A stretch of DNA of 9,293 nucleotides from JARROD01 sp037384225 (GCA_037384225.1 JARROD010000133.1:1-9293); one strand, 5' to 3'. Shown: positions 1 to 6,232, numbered from the stretch's first letter. The notes: generated from the letters alone by a model not told the origin. Program-made: numbers and translations.

Positions 1-209
1 ATACCCAAAGCGTTTGAGATTTTGGTGCACAGAGCACGCCCCTTTTTGTCCCTGGCCGCGTTGCTCCGTCCAGCCGCTCCAGGCATTCGCGGCGCTAGCG
101 CCCTCACATGGTGCCTGCCATGCAGCGTCGTCGCGCCCCTGTTGTTAAAGGAAGGGGGGAACAAAAATTGACGCACTCTGCACACCTAAATCTCAAACGC
201 TTTGGGTAT
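1..209. repeat. 209-bp palindromic repeat element (MITE-like) with near-perfect ends
   Basis: Bases 1-20 are the exact reverse complement of 190-209; the arm begins ATACCCAAAGCG. The similarity continues inward imperfectly to about base 52 on the left and 157 on the right, so each arm is about 50 bp. The middle is GC-rich, unlike the AT-rich flank, and holds a perfect 12-bp palindrome GGCGCTAGCGCC (91-102) close to the element centre. No ORF of useful size lies inside. The base after the right end continues as A, giving GGGTATA, so the full element may start one base before this window. The same arm recurs at 1763-1789. The likely reading is a non-autonomous mobile or REPIN-like element; its parent transposase family is not recognisable. 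Confidence 0.7.
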
Positions 210-210
210 A

Positions 211-425
211 TTTTCGGCTTAGGGGTGTGAACAAAATAACTCCCTATTTTTATAGCATCTGAATGCGAAAACATATACAACAATAGAGGTTATTAAACTG
301 TAGTCTCAGAAGTGACATTGAATATAACTTAATGACAAAGTGGGGAGATACTGTTTAACTGGAAATATTGGAATGTGCTGTTGTCAACAACTTACTGCCG
401 CATAAAAATATATTAGTGTAAAGAA
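211..425. other. AT-rich intergenic DNA with no recognised gene
   Basis: I see no convincing coding frame, RNA gene or strong terminator here. The only structure noted is a small hairpin of GTTG/CAAC arms at 379-390. The last eight bases (418-425) form the left copy of the probable target-site duplication of the adjacent MITE-like element. Confidence 0.4.
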
Positions 426-550
426 GTAACTTCTCAATAACCTGGGGTAAGACTCTTGAGTCGGGGTAACTCCTAACTGTACAACTGCTGATTTGTGGAG
501 CTATCTGAATAGGGCTTCGACACTTTTGCCCCGGGTTATTGAGAAGTTAC
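426..550. mobile_element. 125-bp MITE-like element with 17-bp perfect terminal inverted repeats
   Basis: Bases 426-442 (GTAACTTCTCAATAACC) are the perfect reverse complement of 534-550. The pairing extends inward with mismatches (TGGGGTAA against CGGGGCAA). The interior carries a small hairpin GACTC-TT-GAGTC (451-462) and no ORF. The flanking octamers are GTAAAGAA (418-425) and ATAAAGAA (551-558), identical at seven of eight positions, as expected for a slightly decayed 8-bp target duplication. Known family facts: IS66-family elements have ends starting GTAA and make 8-bp duplications, so an IS66-type transposase is a reasonable candidate driver. That assignment is inference. The element sits upstream of the outer-membrane protein gene and could have brought promoter or termination signals. 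Confidence 0.72.
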
Positions 551-580
551 ATAAAGAAGCGTTAAGATTTTGATTCTACA

Positions 581-609
581 TTGTATCAAAAAATAATTGC
601 TAATATACT
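581..609 (+). promoter_or_regulatory. Candidate sigma70 promoter for the outer-membrane barrel gene
   Basis: A -35-like TTGTAT (581-586) and a -10-like TATACT (604-609) are separated by 17 bp, in AT-rich DNA downstream of the MITE-like element. A start near 616 would give a 5' leader of about 215 bases before the ATG at 833. TTGATT at 570-575 is an alternative -35. This is consensus matching by eye only. No other gene signal was found between 551 and 832. Confidence 0.3.
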
Positions 610-832
610 CCGCCCTGATTACGCCGTACTGTTGTTGAGGTACTGGGTTATCTGGAAATCCGTTGTTTTTTGCTGGTGTAGTGTAGATTGCTACGCCGCA
701 TCGATATTTTTTAATTTTTCTACTGTTAATAGTTGATTTGGCATGAATAACTATTTTGGATTGAATGACCGGTCGCATCAGATTGAGCAAATTCCGCTAT
801 CAAGTGAATGCCGTTTATGGAGTAATACTGGA

Positions 833-1693
833 ATGAAACAGGTAGTTCTTGCAACAGTTATAGCGTTGCTTACAGCAAGTGTAAGTTATGCGGAAACCTA
901 TCAGGTGGAGTTGGAGGGAGGCTACACATCGATAGAATCTGACTTTGACGATATAGACCTGGAACCCGATGGGGATGGGTGGGAGCTGGGAGCCACTTAT
1001 TACTTTAGCCCTGTCAATACCGACAAGGGACCTTTGGCCGAGGCTGCCTTTTTGGATCGGGCTTCGGAGGTCAGTATTGGCTATAGTGACTCTGAAGTGG
1101 ATCTTCTGGGTGGCAAATTAGAAACAGACGCCTATCTTTTTGGTGGTCGATTTGTCGATATAAGCAGCGGTTGGACGTTTTCTGCCAATTACACTGCTGT
1201 CGAAGATGATATCCTTGTTCAACAAGGTCAAAACCTGTTCGCTTTGGATACCGAAATTGATATCTGGGCCTTGAGTGTAGGAAAATATATCGGAGAAGGG
1301 ACCGAGGTATATCTGAGTTATGCCAATAGAGATGTGGATCTCGACGTAAATGAAGACTCTGATACGTATTCGCTGGGTATTAAACATGTGGCGACACTGT
1401 CTGGCCAAATGTATTACGCGGTCGATGCATCAGTTGATTTTGTGGATGAAGGCAGTGATGACGGCGAGGTGTGGAACGGCGCGTTTACGTTGTATCCGCT
1501 GAATCATTTGGGGGTTGGCGTCAGCATTTCCTATGCTGATTTCGATGTAGATAACACTGAAACCTATTCCGTTTTCGGACGCTGGTTTGTAACCCAGCAG
1601 TTGGCTTTATCTCTTTCCTATGACATGGAAGAGGTAGAGGACAACAATTTTGAAACGGATATTGTCTCGGCGGGTGCAACACTGCGGTTTTAA
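833..1693 (+). CDS. Outer-membrane beta-barrel (porin-like) protein
   Basis: The 286-residue product starts with a clear Sec signal peptide: MKQ, then a hydrophobic run VVLATVIALLTASVS, then a YA-ETY cleavage site near residue 20. The mature part alternates hydrophobic and polar residues, is rich in Tyr, Gly and Asp, and ends in Leu-Arg-Phe. A C-terminal Phe is the usual BAM recognition signal of outer-membrane barrels. I estimate about 10-12 strands, for example YQVELEGGYTSI, EVSIGYSDSEV and VYLSYANRDVDL. The reading frame is open upstream to an ATG at 743, but that would bury the signal peptide behind 30 residues. The ATG at 833 has GGAG ten bases upstream and is preferred. The barrel is strongly acidic, as is common in marine species. 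Substrate and exact family are not recognised. The gene stands alone between repeat elements and convergent to the prs-like gene. Confidence 0.8.
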   Translation: MKQVVLATVIALLTASVSYAETYQVELEGGYTSIESDFDDIDLEPDGDGWELGATYYFSPVNTDKGPLAEAAFLDRASEVSIGYSDSEVDLLGGKLETDAYLFGGRFVDISSGWTFSANYTAVEDDILVQQGQNLFALDTEIDIWALSVGKYIGEGTEVYLSYANRDVDLDVNEDSDTYSLGIKHVATLSGQMYYAVDASVDFVDEGSDDGEVWNGAFTLYPLNHLGVGVSISYADFDVDNTETYSVFGRWFVTQQLALSLSYDMEEVEDNNFETDIVSAGATLRF

Positions 1694-1711
1694 TTTTTAT
1701 TTGTATCGTTT

Positions 1712-1754
1712 GGGCTGAGTCGGAGTGAGCATGTTTCGGCTTCAGCTCTTTTTT
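1712..1754 (+). terminator. Candidate rho-independent terminator of the outer-membrane protein gene
   Basis: GGGCTGA (1712-1718) pairs along its whole length, with one G-U pair, with TCAGCTC (1742-1748), directly followed by six T residues (1749-1754). The 23-base loop is longer than usual but may fold further. It begins 18 bases after the stop codon at 1691-1693. Confidence 0.5.
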
Positions 1755-1759
1755 CTATC

Positions 1760-1789
1760 TATACCTAAATCTCAAACGCTTTGGGTATA
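1760..1789. repeat. Solo copy of the end of the 209-bp palindromic element
   Basis: Bases 1763-1789 are identical over 27 bp to 184-210, the right arm of the palindromic element, and in the same orientation. The copy here is also bounded by TATACC (1760-1765) and GGTATA (1784-1789), so it is a short inverted-repeat-ended unit by itself. It lies between the convergent outer-membrane protein and prs-like genes. Together with 184-210 it forms a direct repeat that brackets the outer-membrane protein gene and the MITE-like element. Confidence 0.75.
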
Positions 1790-1803
1790 TAATGCGCACG
1801 CGA

Positions 1804-1830
1804 CTGAAAAGTCATACCGATTGGGTATGA
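1804..1830 (-). terminator. Hairpin downstream of the prs-like gene, candidate terminator
   Basis: TCATACC (1812-1818) and GGTATGA (1824-1830) form a perfect 7-bp stem with a 5-base loop. Read on the minus strand it begins 26 bases after the prs-like stop codon and is followed by CTTTTCAG, a short T tract. The T tract is weak, so it could instead be a protein-binding palindrome. Its arms resemble the TATACC/GGTATA ends of the neighbouring repeat. Confidence 0.4.
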
Positions 1831-1856
1831 TGGCCTTATCCGCCCGCATCCGTCGC

Positions 1857-2765
1857 TCAACGAAGGGGCGATGGAAACGACAAATGACGGGCCACGCCCT
1901 CGATCAGTAACGGCGTCAAATCAAATTGATTGCTCGGATGCCGGATGCTATTACCGGTGGCCAGGTTGACCCCCAGTTTAACGAGCCTTTCGTAAGCATC
2001 CCCCGCGAAAATACCGTGGATGGCTGCACAATGTATTGGTCGTTGATTGCTTTTTTGCAGTATTTTCGTTATTTGTATAAGTGTCTCCCCACTGGAAATA
2101 ATATCGTCGATAATAACTGGTGTGCAGTGGCTGTATGCGGCAATGTCCGGCAGGGATATACTGACATTGCGATCGCCGAAACGTTTTTTATCCGCCACCA
2201 CGTAGGGACTGTTGATTTGATGCGCAACACCGGCCACCCACTGTTCACTTTCCCTGTCTGGCCCCACTAGCAACGTGTCGGTACCCAAACCTTTTATCCA
2301 TTGCGCCAGAATGACATCGGCGTGCAGAGTGTCGCAGGGAATGGTGTAAATTTCAGACAGGGCTGCATAACGGTGCAGGTGCGGATCAATCGTTACCATC
2401 CAATCCGCCAACTCAGAAATCAAGCGTGAAAAATAGCGTGAGGTGACAGCTTCGCCGGAATTGAAACGGCAGTCTTGCCGCATGTAGGGTAGGTAGGGAA
2501 TCAGCAAGCCTATTTTTACAGCGCCGAGTTCACGCAGCGTGTTGGCTAAAAACCAGAGCGGCAGGAATTTATCATTCGGGTGGTCCAGTGCACAAAGTAT
2601 GATTACGTGTTTGTCTTTTACGTTATCAACGACATTAAGATAGCTTTCACCGTCGGGGAAGCGGCGGCTGTCCAACGTTCCTGTATCGCCGCCGAACGCA
2701 GTGGCCACAGCGTGCAAAATGCGGTCATCACTAAACAAGTTGTAAAAGACAGGATGTGTTGTCAT
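1857..2765 (-). CDS. Ribose-phosphate pyrophosphokinase (PRPP synthase) family protein
   Basis: This 302-residue protein belongs to the Prs / type I phosphoribosyltransferase fold, which makes PRPP from ribose 5-phosphate and ATP in the cytosol. Visible landmarks are RRFPDGE (34-40, ribose-phosphate/ATP region), IPYLPYMRQD (89-98, the family's PY-x-RQD segment), DPHLHR (127-132, metal/ATP-binding His region), GPDRESEQW (168-176), the catalytic-loop basic run KKR (193-195), and the PRPP-binding loop VIIDDIISSGETL (217-229). All key elements are present, so an active enzyme is expected. It is somewhat shorter than the housekeeping Prs (about 315) and diverges from it, for example GPDxES in place of SPDAGG, so it is probably a specialised paralogue. 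The ATG has AAGG ten bases upstream. It lies 61 bp behind the phosphorylase gene on the same strand, suggesting an operon. Confidence 0.88.
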   Translation of the reverse strand: MTTHPVFYNLFSDDRILHAVATAFGGDTGTLDSRRFPDGESYLNVVDNVKDKHVIILCALDHPNDKFLPLWFLANTLRELGAVKIGLLIPYLPYMRQDCRFNSGEAVTSRYFSRLISELADWMVTIDPHLHRYAALSEIYTIPCDTLHADVILAQWIKGLGTDTLLVGPDRESEQWVAGVAHQINSPYVVADKKRFGDRNVSISLPDIAAYSHCTPVIIDDIISSGETLIQITKILQKSNQRPIHCAAIHGIFAGDAYERLVKLGVNLATGNSIRHPSNQFDLTPLLIEGVARHLSFPSPLR

Positions 2766-2789
2766 GTGATCTATGCCTTAACGTGCTTC

Positions 2790-2807
2790 GGGTATAATTT
2801 GGTATAA
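2790..2807. promoter_or_regulatory. Tandem GGTATAA repeats in the phosphorylase-prs gap
   Basis: GGTATAA occurs twice, at 2791-2797 and 2801-2807, exactly 10 bp apart, one helical turn. On the minus strand this reads TTATACC-AAA-TTATACC just upstream of the prs-like gene. It could be a regulator site or overlapping -10 elements for a secondary promoter. The sequence alone cannot decide. Confidence 0.3.
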
Positions 2808-2826
2808 CCAGTTTGGAGATAACGCG

Positions 2827-4386
2827 CTATGTCGTGATGCTAAACACACCGCCAATGCGCTGATAAAAATGTTCCGCGTACTTCAACTCACCCAGAGTTT
2901 CCGCATGAATTGTCATGAGCAATTCGTTGGCGGCAACCTTGTCTCCGATTTTTTTCGCCATCAAAACTCCCGCACTTTTCGCTTGAGGGGCACCCGCCAG
3001 TTTTGCCACTTGCGCGAGCTGGCGGTTGTCAATTTTGGTGACGGTGCCAGTGGCGCTGGCGCCAATGGGTTGTTTGAACGGTGCTTCGGGAATACTTCTT
3101 AAACCACCCTGTTTGAGACATATGGTCTGGAACTTTTCCCAGGCGCGGCCTTCGTCAAGTATCGCCCTGGCCGCGATTTCTCCTGTACCGCTGCCACATT
3201 TGCCCGACATTTCAAGTAGTGTTCCCGCCAGCAGTAATGCCCGCTCGCGCAGATCTGTCGGAGCGTTACTTTCCCGTTTGAGCACGGCCAGTACATCCCG
3301 CGCTTCCAGTGCCGGGCCTATCCCATTGCCAATGGGCTCGACTCCCGCAGTGATAATTGTCTGAACCTGTATGCCCAATTCATTGCCCACGGCGACAAAC
3401 CACTCGGAGAGGCGCCTGGCCCGCTCCTCAGTGCGGACCTTGGCGGTGACGCCGGTGGGGATATCTACCAGCACATGGGTGGCCCCGGCAGCGATTTTTT
3501 TCGACAAAACCGAGGCTATTAGTTGTCCTTCACTATCGAGATTGATGGCCCGTTCCACCCGAATCATCAGGTCGTCCGCCGGGCTCAGATTGATGTTGCC
3601 GCCCCACGCCAGGCAGCCGCCCTCGGCGTTGACGACGGTCTGCATCTGTTCGAGCGACAGATCGATGGGTGTTAAAACCTCCATGGTATCGGCGGTACCG
3701 GCGGGTGAGGTAATCGAACGGGATGAGGTTTTGGGCATGATCAACCCTGCCGCGGCAATAATGGACACGACGATGGGGGTGGTGCGGTTTCCCGGCAGAC
3801 CGCCGACACAGTGTTTGTCAAGTATGGGGTGATGATGATTCCACTTCAAAACCTGACCACTTTCCACCATGGCCCTGGTGAGTGCGGCAACTTCTGTGCG
3901 GTTGAGCCGGTCACCGGCGCAGGCGGTGAGAAATGTGGCCAGGTGCACATCGGAATAGCGCCCGGCAACGATGTCTGCGACTATGTGTGCTATTTCCTCG
4001 GTTGATAAAACGTTGTTGTAGATCTTGCTGCGAACATAACTGAGTGATGCGAGAAAATCGGGATGTTCAATTTTGACGGTATCACCTTCCTGCAAACCCA
4101 GTTTGCGCCAGGCGCTGTCACAAAGTCCCGCTGTGTCAGGAGGCAGCAGGTCAAAGGAAACCACATTCAACTTGGCGATAACAAAACGCTTCTCTATCGA
4201 GACCCTTACCCGAGTCTGTGCGACAAAGCCCTCAGACCGGCATACAGGACTGTCGGCGCGTATATAAATCACCAGTTCCTGTTGGGTGTCGATACCAATG
4301 CGGGTGGCTTTCAGCTTTTGGGCGTTATTTTTATACGGGGTATTGGGATTCAAGGGGCGATTTCCTGGTTTATTGTTGGAGAACAT
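2827..4386 (-). CDS. AMP phosphorylase / putative thymidine phosphorylase (archaeal-type, long form)
   Basis: The 519-residue enzyme belongs to the nucleoside/nucleotide phosphorylase family typified by archaeal AMP phosphorylase and the 'putative thymidine phosphorylase' of gammaproteobacteria such as Legionella. It would phosphorolyse the N-glycosidic bond, releasing base and a ribose (bis)phosphate. Domains: an N-terminal extension of about 80 residues absent from ordinary DeoA, then the alpha domain, then the alpha/beta domain with phosphate-site motif DKHCVGGLPGNRTT (190-203) and KTSSRSITSPAGTADTMEVL (219-238), then GPALEARDVL (357-366) and a C-terminal domain ending ELKYAEHFY. Length fits the family (about 500-520). 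Start choice: the frame stays open to a TTG at 4461, but ATG at 4386 has AAAGG five bases upstream, and the TTG belongs to a TTGACA promoter-like hexamer. Whether it prefers AMP/CMP/UMP or thymidine cannot be read from sequence by eye. Likely FNR-controlled operon with prs. Confidence 0.9.
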   Translation of the reverse strand: MFSNNKPGNRPLNPNTPYKNNAQKLKATRIGIDTQQELVIYIRADSPVCRSEGFVAQTRVRVSIEKRFVIAKLNVVSFDLLPPDTAGLCDSAWRKLGLQEGDTVKIEHPDFLASLSYVRSKIYNNVLSTEEIAHIVADIVAGRYSDVHLATFLTACAGDRLNRTEVAALTRAMVESGQVLKWNHHHPILDKHCVGGLPGNRTTPIVVSIIAAAGLIMPKTSSRSITSPAGTADTMEVLTPIDLSLEQMQTVVNAEGGCLAWGGNINLSPADDLMIRVERAINLDSEGQLIASVLSKKIAAGATHVLVDIPTGVTAKVRTEERARRLSEWFVAVGNELGIQVQTIITAGVEPIGNGIGPALEARDVLAVLKRESNAPTDLRERALLLAGTLLEMSGKCGSGTGEIAARAILDEGRAWEKFQTICLKQGGLRSIPEAPFKQPIGASATGTVTKIDNRQLAQVAKLAGAPQAKSAGVLMAKKIGDKVAANELLMTIHAETLGELKYAEHFYQRIGGVFSITT

Positions 4387-4431
4387 ACGGACCTTTACAG
4401 CAGGTGCAGGTTCTCGGGGTAGTTTATGTGT

Positions 4432-4461
4432 TTTTAACGGCAGACCTTTGATATGTGTCAA
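4432..4461 (-). promoter_or_regulatory. Candidate promoter of the phosphorylase-prs operon
   Basis: On the minus strand a perfect -35 hexamer TTGACA occupies 4461-4456, and TTAAAA at 4437-4432 follows after an 18-bp spacer. A start near 4425 would leave a leader of about 38 bases before the ATG at 4386. It would also place the FNR-like box centre about 70 bases upstream, a normal position for class I FNR/CRP activation. The -10 match is only moderate. Confidence 0.4.
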
Positions 4462-4475
4462 CCTGTTGAAAAATG

Positions 4476-4483
4476 GGTATACC
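4476..4483. other. GGTATACC palindrome in the divergent promoter region
   Basis: A perfect 8-bp palindrome lies between the FNR-like box and the TTGACA hexamer. It echoes the GGTATA motifs seen in several other intergenic gaps of this window. No function is assigned. Confidence 0.25.
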
Positions 4484-4488
4484 GCAAC

Positions 4489-4502
4489 TTGATATCAATC
4501 AA
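4489..4502. promoter_or_regulatory. FNR/Anr-type binding site, exact consensus
   Basis: The sequence TTGAT-ATCA-ATCAA matches the FNR/Anr consensus TTGAT-N4-ATCAA at all ten defined positions. It is centred at 4495.5 in the gap between the divergent phosphorylase-prs operon and the beta-CASP gene. For the plus strand, a -10-like TATGGT (4524-4529) would put the start near 4537, with the box at about -41.5, the classic class II activating position. FNR/Anr proteins carry an oxygen-labile iron-sulfur cluster and act at low oxygen, so both transcripts are predicted to rise under oxygen limitation. The overlapping perfect palindrome TTGATATCAA (4489-4498) is part of the same site. Confidence 0.7.
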
Positions 4503-4570
4503 TACGTTGCCGTGCCAGGACGGTATGGTGATAGCTGTTTTTTATGTTGATAAGGGTTGATTAAAAACGA

Positions 4571-5959
4571 ATGAGCAATAAATCCGTAGCGAATCTTCAG
4601 TTTTTGGGGGCAGCGGAAACTGTCACTGGTTCAAAATATCTGTTGACTGTCGATGGTGTCCGAATATTGATTGACTGTGGGTTATACCAGGGCACCAAAA
4701 ATCTACGGCTCCGCAACTGGCAACCTCTATTCAAGGGTGAAAAAATTGATGCCGTCGTGCTTACCCATGCCCACATTGACCACAGTGGCTATATTCCGCT
4801 GTTAGTGAAAAACGGTTTCCGCGGACCAATCTATTGCACGCCCGCCACCTTGGCGTTGTGTGAAATTCTGTTGCCGGATGCGGGCTATTTGCAGGAGGAG
4901 GATGCTCGTTATATGAATAAGCATCACATCAGCAAACACCACCCTGCGTTGCCCCTGTTTACCGAAGAGGATGCGCGGCAATCTCTGCAATATTTCGAAC
5001 CGGTCAGCTATGGTATCCGGATAAAGTTGCCTGTGGCCTCTGAAGAGGCGGCGATAGAGCTGCAGTTTTCGGCCGTGGGTCATATTCTTGGTGCCAGTTA
5101 TATCAACATTACGGTGAAGGGAAAACAGATTGTGTTCAGTGGCGACGTCGGCCGTCCCAAGGATAGCGTCATGTATGCTCCAGCGCCTATTAAGGAGGCG
5201 GATTATTTAATTGTGGAATCCACCTATGGCGACCGGCGTCATCCAGCGCTGGATCCAATGGAAGCCTTGAGAGAGGTTGTCGGTCGCACTATTAAACGGG
5301 GTGGTATTGTATTGATACCGGCATTTGCTGTGGGGCGTGTTCAGGCGGTTCTGTATTTTCTGCATCAACTGATCGTCGCCAAGCAGATTCCCCCGGTGCC
5401 GATTTATCTGAACAGCCCCATGGCACTGGCGGCGACGGAGGTCTTCAACAATTTTGCCAGTGAACACAGGCTGACACGCAAAGACTGTGAATATATTGAA
5501 CACAATACTCACTTTATACGTAGTGTCGATGAGTCCAAAGCGCTGAACCGCCAGAATTTCCCCTGCGTTATTATCTCTTCGAGTGGTATGGCCAGTGGCG
5601 GAAGAGTGATTCACCACTTGAAAACGCTGATTGGCAACCATCGTAACAGTGTGGTGTTCGTGGGTTTTCAGGCGCCCGGAACCCGCGGTGACAGCCTGGT
5701 GCGAGGGGCTGAGTCGATTAAAATGCACGGCGATTATTATCCTGTGAATGCGGAAGTGGTCTCTATTGAGGGAATGTCCGCCCATGCGGATTACCAGGAA
5801 ATTATCGATTGGGTGAAAACGCTGAAAAAGCCGCCGCAACAGACGTTTGTTACCCACGGTGAAAAAGCGGCGGCCGACAGTATGCGGCGGCATTTAACCG
5901 ATCAGCTGGGCTGGAATGTTTCTGTGCCTGAATACCGCGATAGTGTTGATTTGTATTAA
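4571..5959 (+). CDS. MBL-fold beta-CASP metallohydrolase, RNA-specific type
   Basis: The 462-residue cytosolic protein has the complete metallo-beta-lactamase and beta-CASP motif set: THAHIDHSG (65-73, motif 2, two-zinc ligands), H171 in GHILGA (motif 3), D192 in SGDVGR (motif 4), beta-CASP motif A ESTYGD (216-221), motif B PAFAVGRVQ (250-258), and motif C SAHAD (403-407) with H405. A terminal zinc-ligand His follows in THGE (428-431), in the RMMBL region. Members of this group are CPSF73/YSH1-like ribonucleases, so RNA or a phosphoester is the likely substrate. The N-terminus FLGAAETVTGSKYLL is the usual family start, which supports this ATG, although the nearest purine-rich SD (AAGGG, 4552-4556) is 14 bases away. 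It is divergent from the phosphorylase-prs operon and shares its FNR-like box, suggesting a common physiological role. Confidence 0.88.
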   Translation: MSNKSVANLQFLGAAETVTGSKYLLTVDGVRILIDCGLYQGTKNLRLRNWQPLFKGEKIDAVVLTHAHIDHSGYIPLLVKNGFRGPIYCTPATLALCEILLPDAGYLQEEDARYMNKHHISKHHPALPLFTEEDARQSLQYFEPVSYGIRIKLPVASEEAAIELQFSAVGHILGASYINITVKGKQIVFSGDVGRPKDSVMYAPAPIKEADYLIVESTYGDRRHPALDPMEALREVVGRTIKRGGIVLIPAFAVGRVQAVLYFLHQLIVAKQIPPVPIYLNSPMALAATEVFNNFASEHRLTRKDCEYIEHNTHFIRSVDESKALNRQNFPCVIISSSGMASGGRVIHHLKTLIGNHRNSVVFVGFQAPGTRGDSLVRGAESIKMHGDYYPVNAEVVSIEGMSAHADYQEIIDWVKTLKKPPQQTFVTHGEKAAADSMRRHLTDQLGWNVSVPEYRDSVDLY

Positions 5960-6129
5960 TGACCGTGCGCGACCCTAAGCTTTACACGGATTGATCACTG
6001 TTGCGCCAGATGCTTTGAATGGGCTGATGTCGTCAGGGCTTAAAGCCCGGTTCAAATACATCTTCGAAAGTACATCTGACTCTCTTTTCCGGTTTTACCT
6101 CTAAAAAACCTCCAAAACTTTACAATAAC
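5960..6129. other. Intergenic region after the MBL gene with weak hairpins only
   Basis: The most visible structure is GGGCTT-A-AAGCCC (6036-6048), preceded by CTGA/TCAG arms (6023-6035). Neither is followed by a T tract, so termination here is uncertain. GGTTTT (6091-6096) and AAAACC (6105-6110) form another small inverted repeat. Base composition turns sharply AT-rich from about 6100, which may mark the left boundary of the hipBA insertion. Confidence 0.35.
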
Positions 6130-6232
6130 GGGTAATAATATACTCAATATATGCTAAATTGAATAATAAAGAATAATAATATACTCTTTATTATGCTTTT
6201 TGAAATTGTATATAATGGGCTATAATATACCC
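6130..6232. promoter_or_regulatory. Three operator-like boxes upstream of hipB
   Basis: Three related 16-bp boxes occur: GGGTAATAATATACTC (6130-6145), GAATAATAATATACTC (6171-6186) and GGGCTATAATATACCC (6217-6232). They are spaced 41 and 46 bp apart. The first two share an identical 13-mer. Each is an imperfect palindrome of the form GRGTA-N6-TACYC. The third overlaps a TATAAT hexamer (6221-6226) suitable as the hipB -10, so binding there would block transcription. HipB in E. coli binds several spaced operators upstream of its operon, and the same autoregulatory layout is inferred here. Confidence 0.6.
6163..6194. repeat. 32-bp palindrome around the middle hipB operator
   Basis: ATAATAAAGA (6163-6172) is the perfect reverse complement of TCTTTATTAT (6185-6194), with a 12-base spacer. 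The middle operator-like box is contained inside. It may strengthen dimer-dimer binding by the antitoxin, or form a cruciform in this AT-rich promoter. Confidence 0.5.

Noticed and set aside
426..550. Integron attC site or other folded recombination site
   Set aside because: The ends do not fit RYYYAAC/GTTRRRY core sites, and there is no integrase or gene cassette nearby; the target duplication favours a transposable element.
536..790. 84-codon minus-strand frame upstream of the outer-membrane protein gene
   Set aside because: It overlaps the MITE end and the likely promoter, has no plausible SD or recognisable motifs, and its composition is that of translated AT-rich intergenic DNA.
743..832. 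N-terminal 30-codon extension of the outer-membrane protein
   Set aside because: It would place a hydrophilic stretch in front of an excellent signal peptide, and the ATG at 743 has no SD.
1725..1910. 61-codon plus-strand frame
   Set aside because: It runs through the candidate terminator and a repeat copy into the antisense of the prs-like gene; the peptide looks like translated repeat.
3371..3832. 153-codon plus-strand frame inside the phosphorylase gene
   Set aside because: It lies opposite the conserved phosphate-binding segment of the phosphorylase and has low-complexity Ser/Ala/Pro composition typical of an antisense frame.
5207..5893. 228-codon minus-strand frame inside the MBL gene
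   Set aside because: It is antisense to a gene with complete catalytic motifs, and its translation is His/Arg-rich without family features, as expected of a shadow frame.
6036..6060. AAGCCCGGTTCAAAT resembling a tRNA T-arm and thus a possible att site
   Set aside because: The GGTTCAAAT is not flanked by a pairing T-stem or acceptor stem and no repeat of it was found at the other side of hipBA.
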